From Apostichopus japonicus (Eukaryota > Echinodermata > Holothuroidea > Aspidochirotida > Stichopodidae): 64,000 nucleotides of DNA. Below the pieces are notes generated by a model. The model worked only from the letters and a program-made list of their open reading frames with translations. It was not told where the DNA came from and did no database searches. The first letter of the stretch is position 1, and each line of letters opens with the position of its first letter. The stretch spans positions 22,817,611 to 22,881,610 of the forward strand of contig NC_092576.1 of the NCBI RefSeq assembly GCF_037975245.1, in the 5' to 3' direction. Shown piece after piece: positions 1 through 10,211 of the stretch. The position numbers were made by a program, and so were the translations under genes.

Positions 1-469
1 TGCTATTCGTGAACCCATTTCATTTTCTTTGAACCGATTTGACCAACACTGCAGAAAAGATGCGGTAACGGTTGTGAGACAAACAAGGGCGACGGAAGCA
101 CCTTCAATCTGGGGGGGGGGGGGGCACCGACATCCAAGGGTACTTTGCAGAAATTCGATTGGACTGATGCAGCCTTATATTTAGTACCATTTATAACTCT
201 TATTGTATTATCTTATATGCGTATACACATCACTCCATCATCGCCCCCCACCCCCCTCAAGGAAAATATGCATACTAGCACTGCAATATCCAATGTGCAA
301 ATTGGGAAACAAGGAACAATTTTTCTTTTGAGACAAAATGAGGTGAAATCATGCTAGTAGCTAATGTAGGAATCTTCCGAATTAGAGTTTATTTCTTGTC
401 AACATCTTAACAAATTTTTTCCATTCGAAATAGCTTTGAGTTTGACCCACAGAAATTCATTAAAAGTCA
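1..469. other. No gene recognised; G homopolymer
   Basis: I see no coding signal here. A run of about 14 G sits near 111-124. The short reading frames have no recognisable motif and no splice context. Confidence 0.5.
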
Positions 470-705
470 GGGGGGTAGGCAGGATTTGAGCGGAGCGCCA
501 CCATCGGTTGGCGCGGAGCGTACAAGAATTTTTTGGGTTTTACAAACCCCTCAGATGGCTGGAACGGCCCTTCCTGATGTTAATTCTGGTTCCATGGCCT
601 GTTGCTAACTTGAGACACCTCAATATTTATGTGGAAAAGGGCACATTTTTAACCTGAGGAAAAGTGGGGGGGGGGGGGGCACGTGCCCCCTGTGCATGAG
701 GATTT
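470..705 (-). repeat. Fragment of the same MITE family as 8170-8533
   Basis: The stretch around 500-532 (GCGGAGCGCCACC, then GGTTGGCGCGGAGCGTAC) is the reverse complement of the stretch near 8428-8465 inside the hAT-like MITE. A G-rich tract at about 667-680 corresponds to the C-rich tract near the other end of that element. Terminal repeats are not visible, so this is a diverged or truncated copy in opposite orientation. Boundaries are approximate. Confidence 0.5.
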
Positions 706-3655
706 CCAATGAGAGGAGCGTGCAAGGATATCGTAAACTACCGATCATGTCTATTTCCTGAGGGGAGGGGGGGTATGGGTGTTTATTTTCCCATCCGAAA
801 ATATCAAGGGCTATCAAAATCACTCTCCTGTACATAGATATGGCAAAAACGAATATTGTACAGTAGATAAATAAACTACATGTAGCCTATGTGTGTACAA
901 TCGAAACGATTGAAACTTCTTGTTTCAAAACATGCAACATATTATATTGGCATTGTTTTTTGAAGTTCTAAACACAAATATCACATTGAATCCCGCTACC
1001 ATCGTTTTAGTTTCGTACAGTAATGAAAATAACTGTAAAGTGTACCATCGTTGGACCTTTACACACATGTTTACTGCATGGTCCACCATAGTGTTATTCA
1101 ATCTCACAATTAAGTTTTTAATGAACGGTTTCTGGCGTATTTAGAATAAATAAATAAATTGCACATGCTTTGTGGATAGCTACTCCATGGTATAGTATTT
1201 ATCGATCATCGGAGCATTCTAATTAAATTGTCAGAATTCATATTAATAGTTTTAAGAGATGCCACACCTCGAAAACAGCAAATACGATATACACTCATAA
1301 ATTATCAATAATGGCTGTCATAATTATATGTATGTGTACTATGAACGCACCGCCGGAGACAGGTTGGACTAGGGTGCATTGTGGGAGCAACGTATCCTAA
1401 ACTCTTGCGCAATTTAAAATCATGCCAATATAATGCTTTGAGCAAATATTTTGCATTCTCCTCCAAAAATTCCTGCCCCTGCAGTGCATAGGCCACTCCA
1501 CAAGCCCTCAGACATCGTGATTCCTTCCTTCAGGCTGGCGGTTTTGACCATGTGTGAGCCATTATTCTATTTCTGGTGTAGAAAGAACGTTTTTAACTGG
1601 AAAATGCCAGTGAGATGTCAACATTAAAATAATAAAGAATTAAGCGAGATTTCTCGGACGCAAATTCATGTAACAGAGGGCGCAATTCTGTATAGCAAAA
1701 AGTGAAAATGTTCGATACTTTTGATATTTTTTCACACTAGACAAACATATCAGTGTTGGTTTAGCAGCACTTTTCTAGTCTATACAATCTAACGATATAG
1801 TTGTCAAAACAACTCATTTGCACGCAACTTTAAAGAGGCATAATTTGCAGACACAACACATAGTTGCGATTCGTTTTCATAATGGATATATTCTTAATAT
1901 GTTGTGAGGTTATATTTGTATTTCTTTAATCAGACGATGGGGGGGGGGGGGATGTGGGCGAGTCGGAGAATTTTTGGCATCGGATCACCTCTGAACTGAC
2001 AAAGTTATACTGCTATCATGAGAGACTTTCTACTAAATGCATACGAGTAAGAATCATTGTAGAATACCTTTTGAATAAAATGCTTTCACTGTACCCGACA
2101 ACTGCGACCCCTACCCCCTCCCCTTGCTACTTGCAACACTTTGCACGTCTCACAGAAGCGCTATATAGCAAGTTGCCCTTCTCGGTTCATATTAAAGCTC
2201 AGAACTTCTTATAACGTCAAGTGTGTACTGATACACAGCACATAGTCTCCTTTGTTGTGTATGTAATTTCTTACGTGTTGCCGCCAATCATTGGCAGAGA
2301 CTTGTTATAAGGTAGTCTATGGAAAGATGGATTTCCATCTTGTGCAAACATGTAAGATTGTTGAACACCTAAGCGGATAATTAATTCATAGCGGAGAGTC
2401 ATCATTAGCCCCCTTATTGGTAATGGCCACAAAACACAAAATAACGATTGAAATTTACTCCCTGCTGTCGAAAAAACCGTTAAAATTCGAATGTGATGTT
2501 GCTACAGCCGCTAATGTTCTGAGATCAAGTATAGACTGTTTCAGGTCGCGTTGCTTCCTTCAGCAGGAAGTGCTACTGCCCCAAATTGGAAGATTTACTA
2601 CAAGTGTCGACATAACGAATAGTCTAAACTATATGAGAAGTGGATTAATATTTCTAAATTGTTAATCCCTTAGTAGAGTTACTAGATGAAACTGTGCAGT
2701 TGAGTTTTTGAAAAATGTGACATCGGTTGGTAATATAACAAAATTAAACACATTACGTTGTTTCTCGGAGGGTGGAATGCAATAATAAAACATGTAATCC
2801 AAAAAATTGTTTGATTACTAATGTTTGTGATTGAGTTTCTGGTCAAAGTAGCGAACGTGAGTATGATAGTGTTATTACAGTTTCCTTGCAATATGAGGTC
2901 AAACCAAGTGTTGGCACATACACATTTGTATGTCCTTAGTTAATTATTAGTAATTGTATGCAATGAAACTCATCGCAAGTAAAAGTGCTAATCATTCTAC
3001 TTATTTCCTGCGTAGTAAATTGAGCGCTTAGTCAATTAGGGAGCTGTTAAAACAAATGTTTTTATCGATAGAACAACTGCGCTAAAGCGTAATATAACAC
3101 AGTTTGTGCAAAACGAAGCTACGTTTTTAACCTTATGTACTTGCAGACCACGAACTAATGTCGCCGGACTTCTAATATTTCAATATTTGTAGCAACTAAC
3201 ATGTTTATTATAGGCACATTCTATGCATAATTAAGTAATCAAATCCCATTACCCATATAAGCCACAAAAGTGATATAACACCTTCACTAAGAATTACAAA
3301 CTGGACAGTGTCCCAATGTATGTAAATTGTAAAAAAAAAAAAAAACAGTTAACATATAATTGTACATTAAGAGAAAGGCTAAGTAATGGAAATCAAATCA
3401 TAAGATTCATCGATAAAGACAGCTATTCCTTGATATCGTTCTGCAATTAAAAACTGCATTAAACCGTTATTGTAAGACAAACGGTTTATACTCATGTACG
3501 GTACAATGGTATTTTTACGTCCAAAACGACCTGTTATTTTACAGAAATTGCCTTGGATGTGCATGAAGCCCATGCTATATAACGTATTGCTATACTATAC
3601 CAATAACACATAATTTTGATAATGAACGAACGGCGTGTCACGGTTACTGACTTAC
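706..3655. other. No gene recognised
   Basis: Only short reading frames without family motifs occur. The best is at 2417-2665 on the plus strand (82 codons), which resembles nothing I know. A G11 run lies near 1939 and an A14 run near 3331. If the NACHT relic at 3656-3835 was once a gene, its LRR exons would have lain here on the minus strand, but I could not identify any. Confidence 0.4.
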
Positions 3656-3835
3656 GTCATGGTATGATGCGTTCTCCAGAAGCTGTATAGTACATCTCTG
3701 TCGTAACTCACTGTCATATCTGCCAATATCCACATGGTTTGTGCATATAACCTTCACTGTATCTACATCATCAACCTGATATTTTGACACATAAGAAAAG
3801 AACATTTCATAGTGTTTTTTCTCAATTAAAATGTT
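3656..3835 (-). pseudogene. Relic of a third NACHT-NLR (C-terminal end of the NACHT exon)
   Basis: An open stretch of 60 codons on the minus strand ends at a splice donor (GAC then gtaagt). It matches the end of the NACHT exon of the neighbouring minus-strand gene: DDVDTVKVI against DEVAIVKDL, then DSELRQRCTIQLLENASYHD against DSRFLQRLTKQILDIAAKSD. The donor is at the identical position and phase (0). An in-frame TGA lies just upstream at 3838-3836, and no P-loop or Walker B can be found in the following kilobases, so only the tail survives. It is on the same strand as, and downstream of, the DED-NACHT gene, as expected for a decayed tandem duplicate. Alternatively it is an orphan exon of a gene assembled differently. 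Confidence 0.6.
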
Positions 3836-4187
3836 TCATAAATGATTACAGTCATGTATTTGCTATAAACAGATCACCAAACATGAAATAAACTTTGAAT
3901 GTTACAATCGGTATCGAGCTCAATGAACGGATTTGTTGAAGTAGTAAAACGGCATCTAAATCTACACAAAACTAGTTAACAAAATTTAAAAAAAAATACT
4001 ACATTTTTTACCCACAGCTAAATAACGATTCCCTGTTTCTGCAATAAATGGTACGCCTTTATAACATCTGCAACTACTTTTTATTATGATGTTCCTTTCT
4101 GTTTATACGGTAATGGATAAATGTGTGTTCATTCATACTAAGTAAAGATTCCTAAATCCTATTAGTCCATTCAGGTCAGCTGACCGT

Positions 4188-4212
4188 GGTTAATCCTGTG
4201 AGTAACGCACGG
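4188..4212. repeat. Partial copy of the adjacent foldback MITE arm
   Basis: The 25 bases here (TTAATCCTGTGAGTAACGCACG core) repeat the inner part of the right arm of the foldback element at 4313-4478 in direct orientation. Confidence 0.55.
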
Positions 4213-4312
4213 TAATTACGGGGCATCACTTTAATAAATCTTTGGTTATATGTAACCAAAAATGTTTTGTTTTATGATTTTTCCCCACACAAATGGTAGT
4301 GTATGAATGAAC

Positions 4313-4478
4313 GGGGTTAATCAACGGTCTAGCGTGCGTTACTCACATGATTAATGCACTCCGGGTGTTAATGCTATCGCTGGATGCACTCGGGCTCCGC
4401 CCTCGTGCATCGCTTGCATTATCCCCCGATCGTGCATTAATCCTGTGAGTAACGCACGCTAGACCGTTGATTAACCCC
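4313..4478. mobile_element. Foldback MITE, 166 bp, 47-bp inverted arms
   Basis: The left arm 4313-4359 (starting GGGGTTAATCAACGGTCTAG) and right arm 4432-4478 are reverse complements with one mismatch. The 72-base centre is itself an imperfect palindrome (GATGCACTCGGGC facing CCCTCGTGCATC), so nearly the whole element can fold into one hairpin. It has no coding capacity. I could not identify a clear target-site duplication, so the superfamily is open. Confidence 0.8.
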
Positions 4479-5800
4479 TTATTAAACTACATGTGGTTTA
4501 AGAATTACAGCCTTTCCAAAAATTAATTGGTCATTAACTATATTATCTACACTGACTTTCTTTGTTTAATACAGCTCATCAGATGACAATTCACACGATT
4601 GAATGTCGGCAACTGTAACACACCTGTATCCTCGAAAGCAGGAAAGCTATGTTTTTACCATAGCTAGACGGTACGAGTTGGGTTGGGATACTTTTACATT
4701 CTTTTCTCTGTACATATGATTTGGACGAGAGCAGCTATCAGCAGTTTAAGTTGCTTAGTTTGTTTGATCATCAAATGTTACAAACCTGTCGGTATTACTT
4801 ATGACTGTAATTGATCAAGCTACTGTAAGATACTGTTCCAAATGTAATACGAATATTGAACACTCGGGTATTGGCATATCTGGGTCTGGCTCCTAAATAT
4901 GCTGCATATTGTTTGATTTAGTACGGCAATGTGTAGACAGAAGAGAATTTACGGTATGTCCTTGATTCATTCGTCATAAAATACATTCTTATGAATGATA
5001 ACGAAAGCAATCTGACTTCGTTTCTTCTGTAAAGACTGATCACAGTTTCAAAGTGCAAACTTTTTAAGTGGACATTACACGTACGCAAGTTTAGACAGAT
5101 ATGTCGGTATTGTTTACCCGATTGAAATAATATTAACGTATACAAGCACGTTACAGTCTTAGTGTCTGTAAAATTTATCATAGCAGCACATACATCTCAG
5201 ATTTCTGCTATTGTTGAATCATTCTACATATTAAACTGTCAATGTAAAATTCTGCGTATGGCAAATGTCACGTTATAGTAGTATAAACTGTTTGTTATGT
5301 GGCTTAAATGTTAATATCCATTGAATTAGAAGTTTGTTATCGTATGCATCATTTAGATAATTATTTATAAAGCAAGACTATTTCAAATTGCATATAAAAC
5401 AAAATATGTTTTTGCTTAATGTAATCAACAGTCCATCACAATTCCAAATTAAAATAGGTGACATCCACCATTGTTTCATTATGCTCTACAAGGTGGTGTT
5501 AAAAACTTCGATGCAAGTATTCATTTTTTTTCAAAAGGCATCACGAATATCAAACTACACGTGGGAATAAAAACTCTACAAACAAAACATACCTTCCAAG
5601 CACCGGATTCAAGATTCAGACTGTAACCGTAGTACCTCCACAGCACTATAATGTCAGAAATACAAACGTGTGCAAGAGAATGAACAATATAATAATAATA
5701 CGATAGATTCATCTACAGAGAAAAACAGATTACATATGTTTGTGGAACTGACTAATTTAATTCATTCATTCTCGTCTATGTATATGTATAGGTTTATGTA
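4479..5800. other. No gene recognised
   Basis: No element or exon can be supported here. A minus-strand reading frame at 5181-4918 has a vaguely leucine-rich look but no splice sites or repeat periodicity. Confidence 0.4.
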
Positions 5801-5805
5801 TATGT

Positions 5806-5809
5806 AATA

Positions 5810-5886
<77 letters not shown>

Positions 5887-5934
5887 TATATAAATGAATG
5901 TGTAGCAAGTGGTATGACAGATATATAGATATAA

Positions 5935-6010
<76 letters not shown>
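5806..6010. repeat. (AT)n microsatellites flanking ribozyme element, locus 1
   Basis: Long TA/AT dinucleotide runs occur at about 5808-5886 and 5934-6010. They are separated by a non-repetitive segment that matches the outer end of the inverted tRNA/hammerhead element. Reading frames here translate to alternating Ile-Tyr and are artefacts. Confidence 0.9.
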
Positions 6011-6215
6011 CAAGACTTCGTGTCACGAACCGAAGTCAGTACCACTCGACCATAGTGATTCTACTAATCTACTGGTGTGTTAAAGCGTATAAATTGGCTT
6101 TGAATAACTGTCATTAAGGGCGTATTACCCAAGTGTTATGATTGTAATATGCCCTTAATGATAGTTATTACAGTTAAGCCAATTTATACGCTTTAACACA
6201 CCAGTAGAATTACTG

Positions 6216-6257
6216 TGGCCGAGTGGCTTGTGACACGAAGATCCGGGGTTCGATTCC
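6216..6257 (+). promoter_or_regulatory. RNA polymerase III type 2 internal promoter (tRNA-like A and B boxes)
   Basis: The A box TGGCCGAGTGG (6216-6226) and B box GGTTCGATTCC (6247-6257) match the tRNA consensus and are 20 bases apart. The B box overlaps the 5' strand of ribozyme stem I. It is not a functional tRNA, because no acceptor stem closes around it and the unit is repeated elsewhere. Confidence 0.75.
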
Positions 6258-6308
6258 TACCTTCGCCTGATGAGTCCCAAAAGGACGAAACCGGTCGTGA
6301 AGTGGAAT
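6253..6308 (+). ncRNA. Type I hammerhead self-cleaving ribozyme
   Basis: All conserved parts are present in order. Stem I 5' strand ATTCC-TAC-CTTCGC is followed by core CTGATGA (6267-6273), stem II GTCC with loop CAAAA and GGAC (6274-6286), core GAAA (6287-6290), and a minimal stem III plus cleavage triplet CCGGTC. The stem I 3' strand is GTGAAG-T-GGAAT. Stem I pairs 6 bp (one G-U), has an internal loop TAC/T, then 5 more bp. Cleavage is predicted between 6296 and 6297. Stem III is only ACCGGT with no loop, so, as known for other minimal-stem-III hammerheads, activity as a dimer is likely. The stem II hairpin closely resembles that of schistosome SINE-like hammerheads. Confidence 0.85.
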
Positions 6309-6466
6309 TTTTCTGGTGTGTTTTTCTTTATTGACTTACTATATATATCTGTCATACCACTTGCTACACATTCATTTCTTATTTACGGCTTAGCTTGCCT
6401 AAAGAGTGGTTATTCTGTGTAAAATTGTCAGATTCAAAGCGCCAGGGGTGCATTCTGTACACTCTG

Positions 6467-6468
<2 letters not shown>

Positions 6469-6526
<58 letters not shown>
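6469..6526. repeat. (AT)n microsatellite
   Basis: A pure TA dinucleotide run follows a segment (6375-6465) that is also shared with locus 2 (28630-28715), so the repeated unit extends to this point. Confidence 0.9.
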
Positions 6527-6531
<5 letters not shown>

Positions 6532-7710
6532 TTCAATTGTGTACGAACTAAAAGTAATACAATAATTTAATAAATACTCATATATGAGAAAACCTGATAA
6601 ACTGAAATACTAATTGAACACTGACTAACTTGACGATACATGTATACCTTTAATGTCTCTAGATTTCATTCTCGCGGGAATTGATTTTGCAGCAATGGAC
6701 GGAGGCAGCAAACAATTATCAAACCTTTCAAGTAGAAATAAAGAAGAAAAAGGAGAAAATTATGATAAATTAACACAGTAATCTAGCAAAGTAAATAAAA
6801 TTACAACCTTTATTGTACAAATGTCGGAAACAACCGCCAAAAAGACAAATATACTATTTATTTACTGTTCATAATATATCGTAAATAACCTCAAACGTGT
6901 TATTTGATGAAGAATTCTAACTACTAAATTTCTTCTTATCTACTGACAGACGAAGGTCGTAGATAAATAGTTTTCAGTAACATTGAGCTATAATGAATTA
7001 AACCCTTTTGTGGCCGGGAAATCTTTATAAACAGCAAGGTTGTAATTAACAAAGATCAGAAACAAGGATTAAGAACAAGGTAGAAATCATGGAATTCTTA
7101 ATCGTATTATTTGTTATGAGATGTAATAAATATATTAGATAATATAATATGATATTACTATTTCAGAATGCCAGTTCCGCTACAAAATCGTATTGATGGT
7201 AAGCTATCTTAACTCCCGTGAGGTTGGATAACAGTTCTTTTACATGTGTTGAGTAAAAGTTGGTATACCTCTGACGCAGTTGGTATGAACTCTATTTTTC
7301 AGCACCGTTCGTTATTATACATTGTCGTATACGTATCTGAGTGCAGCGTATTCACGTTTTACCCATGAGAACGAATGTTATTACATTAATGTCAACTTAA
7401 ACCTTTTAAACAAGTTAGGTACTACGTCAAAATCACAGTGTCAGTAAAAAACAAACACGTTTAACAGAAAAGTCAATAATACAACAATTAAACCAGAAGA
7501 GAATGCATCAATTAGCCTGGATTTCTGTGAAATATACAAAAATGGTCAACAATTTTATCTTTACAAGTCAAAATAATAGTCATAACAAAATGAAGTGTGA
7601 TTTAAAAAAAAACTTTTCTTCAGCTAGAACAGTCACAATTTCGATATGTTCTTCATCATAATTTACGTCCGAAAAAAAAGCTTGGACTTTCGAAGACAAA
7701 ACGTTGAGAT
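6527..7710. other. No gene recognised
   Basis: AT-rich sequence. The 3' untranslated region of the minus-strand NLR could lie here if the last exon at 7838-7711 is real, but I find no convincing AATAAA in a good position. Confidence 0.35.
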
Positions 7711-7838
7711 TTATGCAGTCGCCGTTGCAAATAACAAGTAGTGATCAACGTCAACATTCCTGGAAGAGTTACGAACATTAAAACTGTGTCGAGTAGACGG
7801 TTCAGTAAGAACATTTGAAACAAATGTAAGTTGAAGAT
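7711..7838 (-). CDS. Possible last exon of the minus-strand NLR
   Basis: A good acceptor (long pyrimidine run, then CAG) is followed by 42 codons open in phase 1 that end at TAA. It begins LQLTFVSNV and ends LLFATATA. Phase 1 is what a missing 74-bp exon, like the one at 34542-34615 in the plus-strand gene, would deliver after the LRR exon at 9994. There is no sequence similarity to the tail of the plus-strand gene, so this may be chance. Confidence 0.25.
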
Positions 7839-8169
7839 CTGAAAAAAACGCCGAAAATGTCGAGAATAAAGTTGAAATTGGAGTTAACAAAAAAAAAGGA
7901 GAATTTCCATTCTCCAATTTGGGCCACTGTAGCATCTACAAGAAGGAAACATTGTAATATGGAAGGCCACGAGGGCTTTGTATACCATCACGTTTTACAA
8001 GCACCATTCTAACAGGGCGGGTGATAACTAATACATCACAGGTAAACAAAACCAGTTTAGTATCCGGATGAAGCATATTGGCATAAGACCTAAATATATG
8101 GTGTAATAATAGCAAAACCGACAGCACAAAATGTGTAAATAAATACAAAATGACACGCTTCCTACAATG

Positions 8170-8533
8170 CAGTGGCGGAGCGTCCATACAGTCAGGGGCG
8201 GATGCCCCCCCCCCCCGACGGACACAAATGGACTGCTGGCGCCCTTTTCAGCTATTTACCACTTATTCGCGATTATTGACTTTTTTATTGCGCTCTCATC
8301 TACCCATTGACATTTGTAACATTTTGTTGGCGATGACACCTATTTATTCTTCGTTATCTGCAAATTAGCAAGGCCCGGAAAGGGTCATTTTTGGCGATCT
8401 AGGGAGTATCTTTACTCAAAAACTTTCTGTACGCTCCGCGCCAACCTGTGGTGGCGCTCCGCTTAGATAAAGTCGAAAGCGCCCATACAGATCGTTCTCG
8501 CCCCTCTGACCAATACCCCTAGCTCCGCCACTG
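8170..8533. mobile_element. hAT-like MITE with CAGTGGCGGAGC ends
   Basis: The 364-bp element starts CAGTGGCGGAGC and ends with its reverse complement GCTCCGCCACTG. The CAG...CTG termini are typical of hAT elements. The flanking 8-mers CTACAATG and CTCTGATG agree at 5 of 8 positions, consistent with a decayed 8-bp target duplication. There is no transposase. Related sequence lies at 470-705. Confidence 0.65.
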
Positions 8534-9993
8534 CTCTGATGTACCCGTCTGACATCTTTTAAATTAATTTCAGCTCCGTCGATCTGTTTTTGCCCCTTGC
8601 TCGATCTATTAAAAATAACACGTTAATTAAGCTATGTCAACCTCATTATATTGCGATGCGTTATATAAAGTTATGTCTGTCTCAAGTGATAAGAGAACAC
8701 ATATCTAACACGTGTCTTTATTTGATATGTCGATGCTTCTGCGAAGAAAATATTTTCCGATATTTTGCGGAGTATACACTGGACTTGTTCAGAACTTTTT
8801 TCACCTTGCGTGATATTCACATGGAGGGTGCATTGCATGATAATTACAACACATATACTACCATTCAGTATGACATCAGCACCATGCACACACGATCATG
8901 GTGCTCTGTTTCTTACTAGTTCAATATGGCATACTTTAATCAAATCATGCGGTTAGCAAATAAATATAAGCCGTTCAGCGCATGGCTTTGTATGTAATTG
9001 TAATGATTTTTTTAATGTATTAAACATGTTCTCCCAAATTACAGAAGGAAGGTAAACAACTAACAAGAACCTCATGTCAGTGCAGGCAAGTACTTCTATG
9101 CCTGCCTATATTGATTAGAAACGCATAGGATATTGCTTGTACTCTACACTTGTGTACAGTGTACACGAATGTTCTGTCCGCTGTTCCCTGCATCTGTCAC
9201 TACAACTAGAGGAAAATGTATTTGTCAGATATTTTCACAATATGTTTAGTATCTACTTTGTCTATTTTGTTACCACACGGAAATCTCACATTCGTCTGTT
9301 TTTATTTATTTCAATATACAGAGTATGACAATATATCATAGAGACATCATCCTGGTGCTTAAATTCGATCTCGTACGATGTAACGAGCATTAGTCTAAAC
9401 GTTGGGTAATTAATGTTTGTCATTCAATAAATAGCTTTGCAGTCTGTAGTTTATTGATCTCAAAAATATGTTCTTTTGAATTATCTAGAACAGATGAATG
9501 ACCGATGAGTACTTCTCATCATAACGATAATTTATATTATTTCAAATATGGAAAGATACAGTTTAGTATGCATGAATACAGTAGACACTGCATTATCGTA
9601 TGCGAGTACACCGTTGATGGTCATTTATGGACACAAAGCCTAAAACCCATTATAATTACAAAGATGTCAACATCATGTTTATAGTTCTACGTCGTCTTAT
9701 AGAATCAAAAGGAACAGTCTCATATAAGGTTGAACACAGTATATTGGAGCGAATCATATGTAAATTTACCTATTACGTTTTATTGCGATAAAAATGTGAC
9801 CTTCCACTAAATATAAGTTTTAACTAATACCAAAACATGAAACTACAACGGTAATTACCGATATTATTATAAATATATTCGTTGAAAATATGAATTGAAA
9901 GCTAAATTATTCCGACGTTTTGTTTGCTATCAATTTTGTTGTCAGGTTTGAACATTCAGAACTGGGAATACGTAACCATTACATTATACTCAC
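8534..9993. other. Probable intron sequence of the minus-strand NLR
   Basis: I expected a roughly 74-bp LRR exon on the minus strand here, by analogy with 34542-34615 of the plus-strand gene, and could not find one. The reading frame at 8590-8919 (109 codons, plus) has no motif. Confidence 0.3.
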
Positions 9994-10211
9994 GACAGAT
10001 CCTTTAAATGTTTAGAACGTAGCCCATAACGGAATATCATCGTAAGTTCTTCCTCTGTAAGTATCCTAGGCTCCTTATTTACTTGCTCTGTCTCTATGTG
10101 TATCTTCTCTACCGTCAACAATTGATTCAATCTGAGTCCAGAGTGAAGTACAATAACATCTTTCTCACACTCCTTAAAAGATTTGTTAAGGCATACGTTG
10201 CTGATGGGAAT
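9994..10211 (-). CDS. LRR-like exon of the minus-strand NLR
   Basis: Acceptor (ttttccgtcag) and donor (gtgagt) bound 72 codons plus 2 bases, phase 0 in and phase 2 out. Phase 0 fits the donor of the NACHT exon at 17058. The middle aligns with exon 34259-34388 of the plus-strand gene: LRLNQLLTVEKIHIET against LPTLKTMNQLSITET, then LTEEELTMIFRY against LTRDRLNGIFKY, and both exons end in the same phase. This is the start of a leucine-rich region after the NACHT. The intron to the NACHT exon is about 6.8 kb and holds the ACGTACGT transposon. Confidence 0.7.

Larger units (their letters stand above)
6195..6322 (+). repeat. 10-bp inverted repeat bracketing the tRNA-hammerhead module
   Basis: AACACACCAG at 6195-6204 and its exact reverse complement CTGGTGTGTT at 6313-6322 enclose the pol III boxes and the ribozyme. 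The same bracket occurs in both full copies of locus 2 (28383-28522 and 28777-28916), so it is part of the module. Confidence 0.75.
5889..6380. mobile_element. Inverted-repeat element with tRNA-like promoters and hammerhead ribozyme, locus 1
   Basis: Two arms face each other. The minus-strand arm (about 5889-6118) has an outer end (GCAAGTGGTATGACAG), then an (AT)n run, a tRNA-like head with a minus-strand A box at 6042-6052, and the stretch to the inner spacer. The plus-strand arm (about 6135-6380) has the same stretch, the A box at 6216-6226, the B box at 6247-6257, the hammerhead at 6253-6308 and the outer end (CTGTCATACCACTTGC). The left arm has lost its B box and ribozyme to the AT run. 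The same layout recurs at 28334-28715. It could be a SINE or retrozyme inserted as an inverted pair, or a Penelope-type terminal repeat, since those often carry hammerheads. Confidence 0.7.

Noticed and set aside
2417-2665. 82-codon plus-strand ORF as a gene
   Set aside because: No recognisable domain, signal peptide or splice context, so it was not listed as a gene.
4918-5181. Minus-strand frame with leucine-rich look (LNLRTCNVHLKSLHF)
   Set aside because: There are no matching splice phases, no periodic repeat and no alignment to the LRR exons of either receptor.
5762-6083. Long Ile-Tyr repeat proteins in several frames
   Set aside because: They are translations of (AT)n microsatellites. 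The same applies to frames over 16.8, 28.3 and 33.9 kb.
6216-6257. Functional tRNA gene
   Set aside because: A and B boxes are good but no acceptor stem closes and the unit is part of a repeated ribozyme element.
8590-8919. 109-codon plus-strand ORF
   Set aside because: No motif. The opposite strand is equally open and the region is intronic to the minus-strand NLR.
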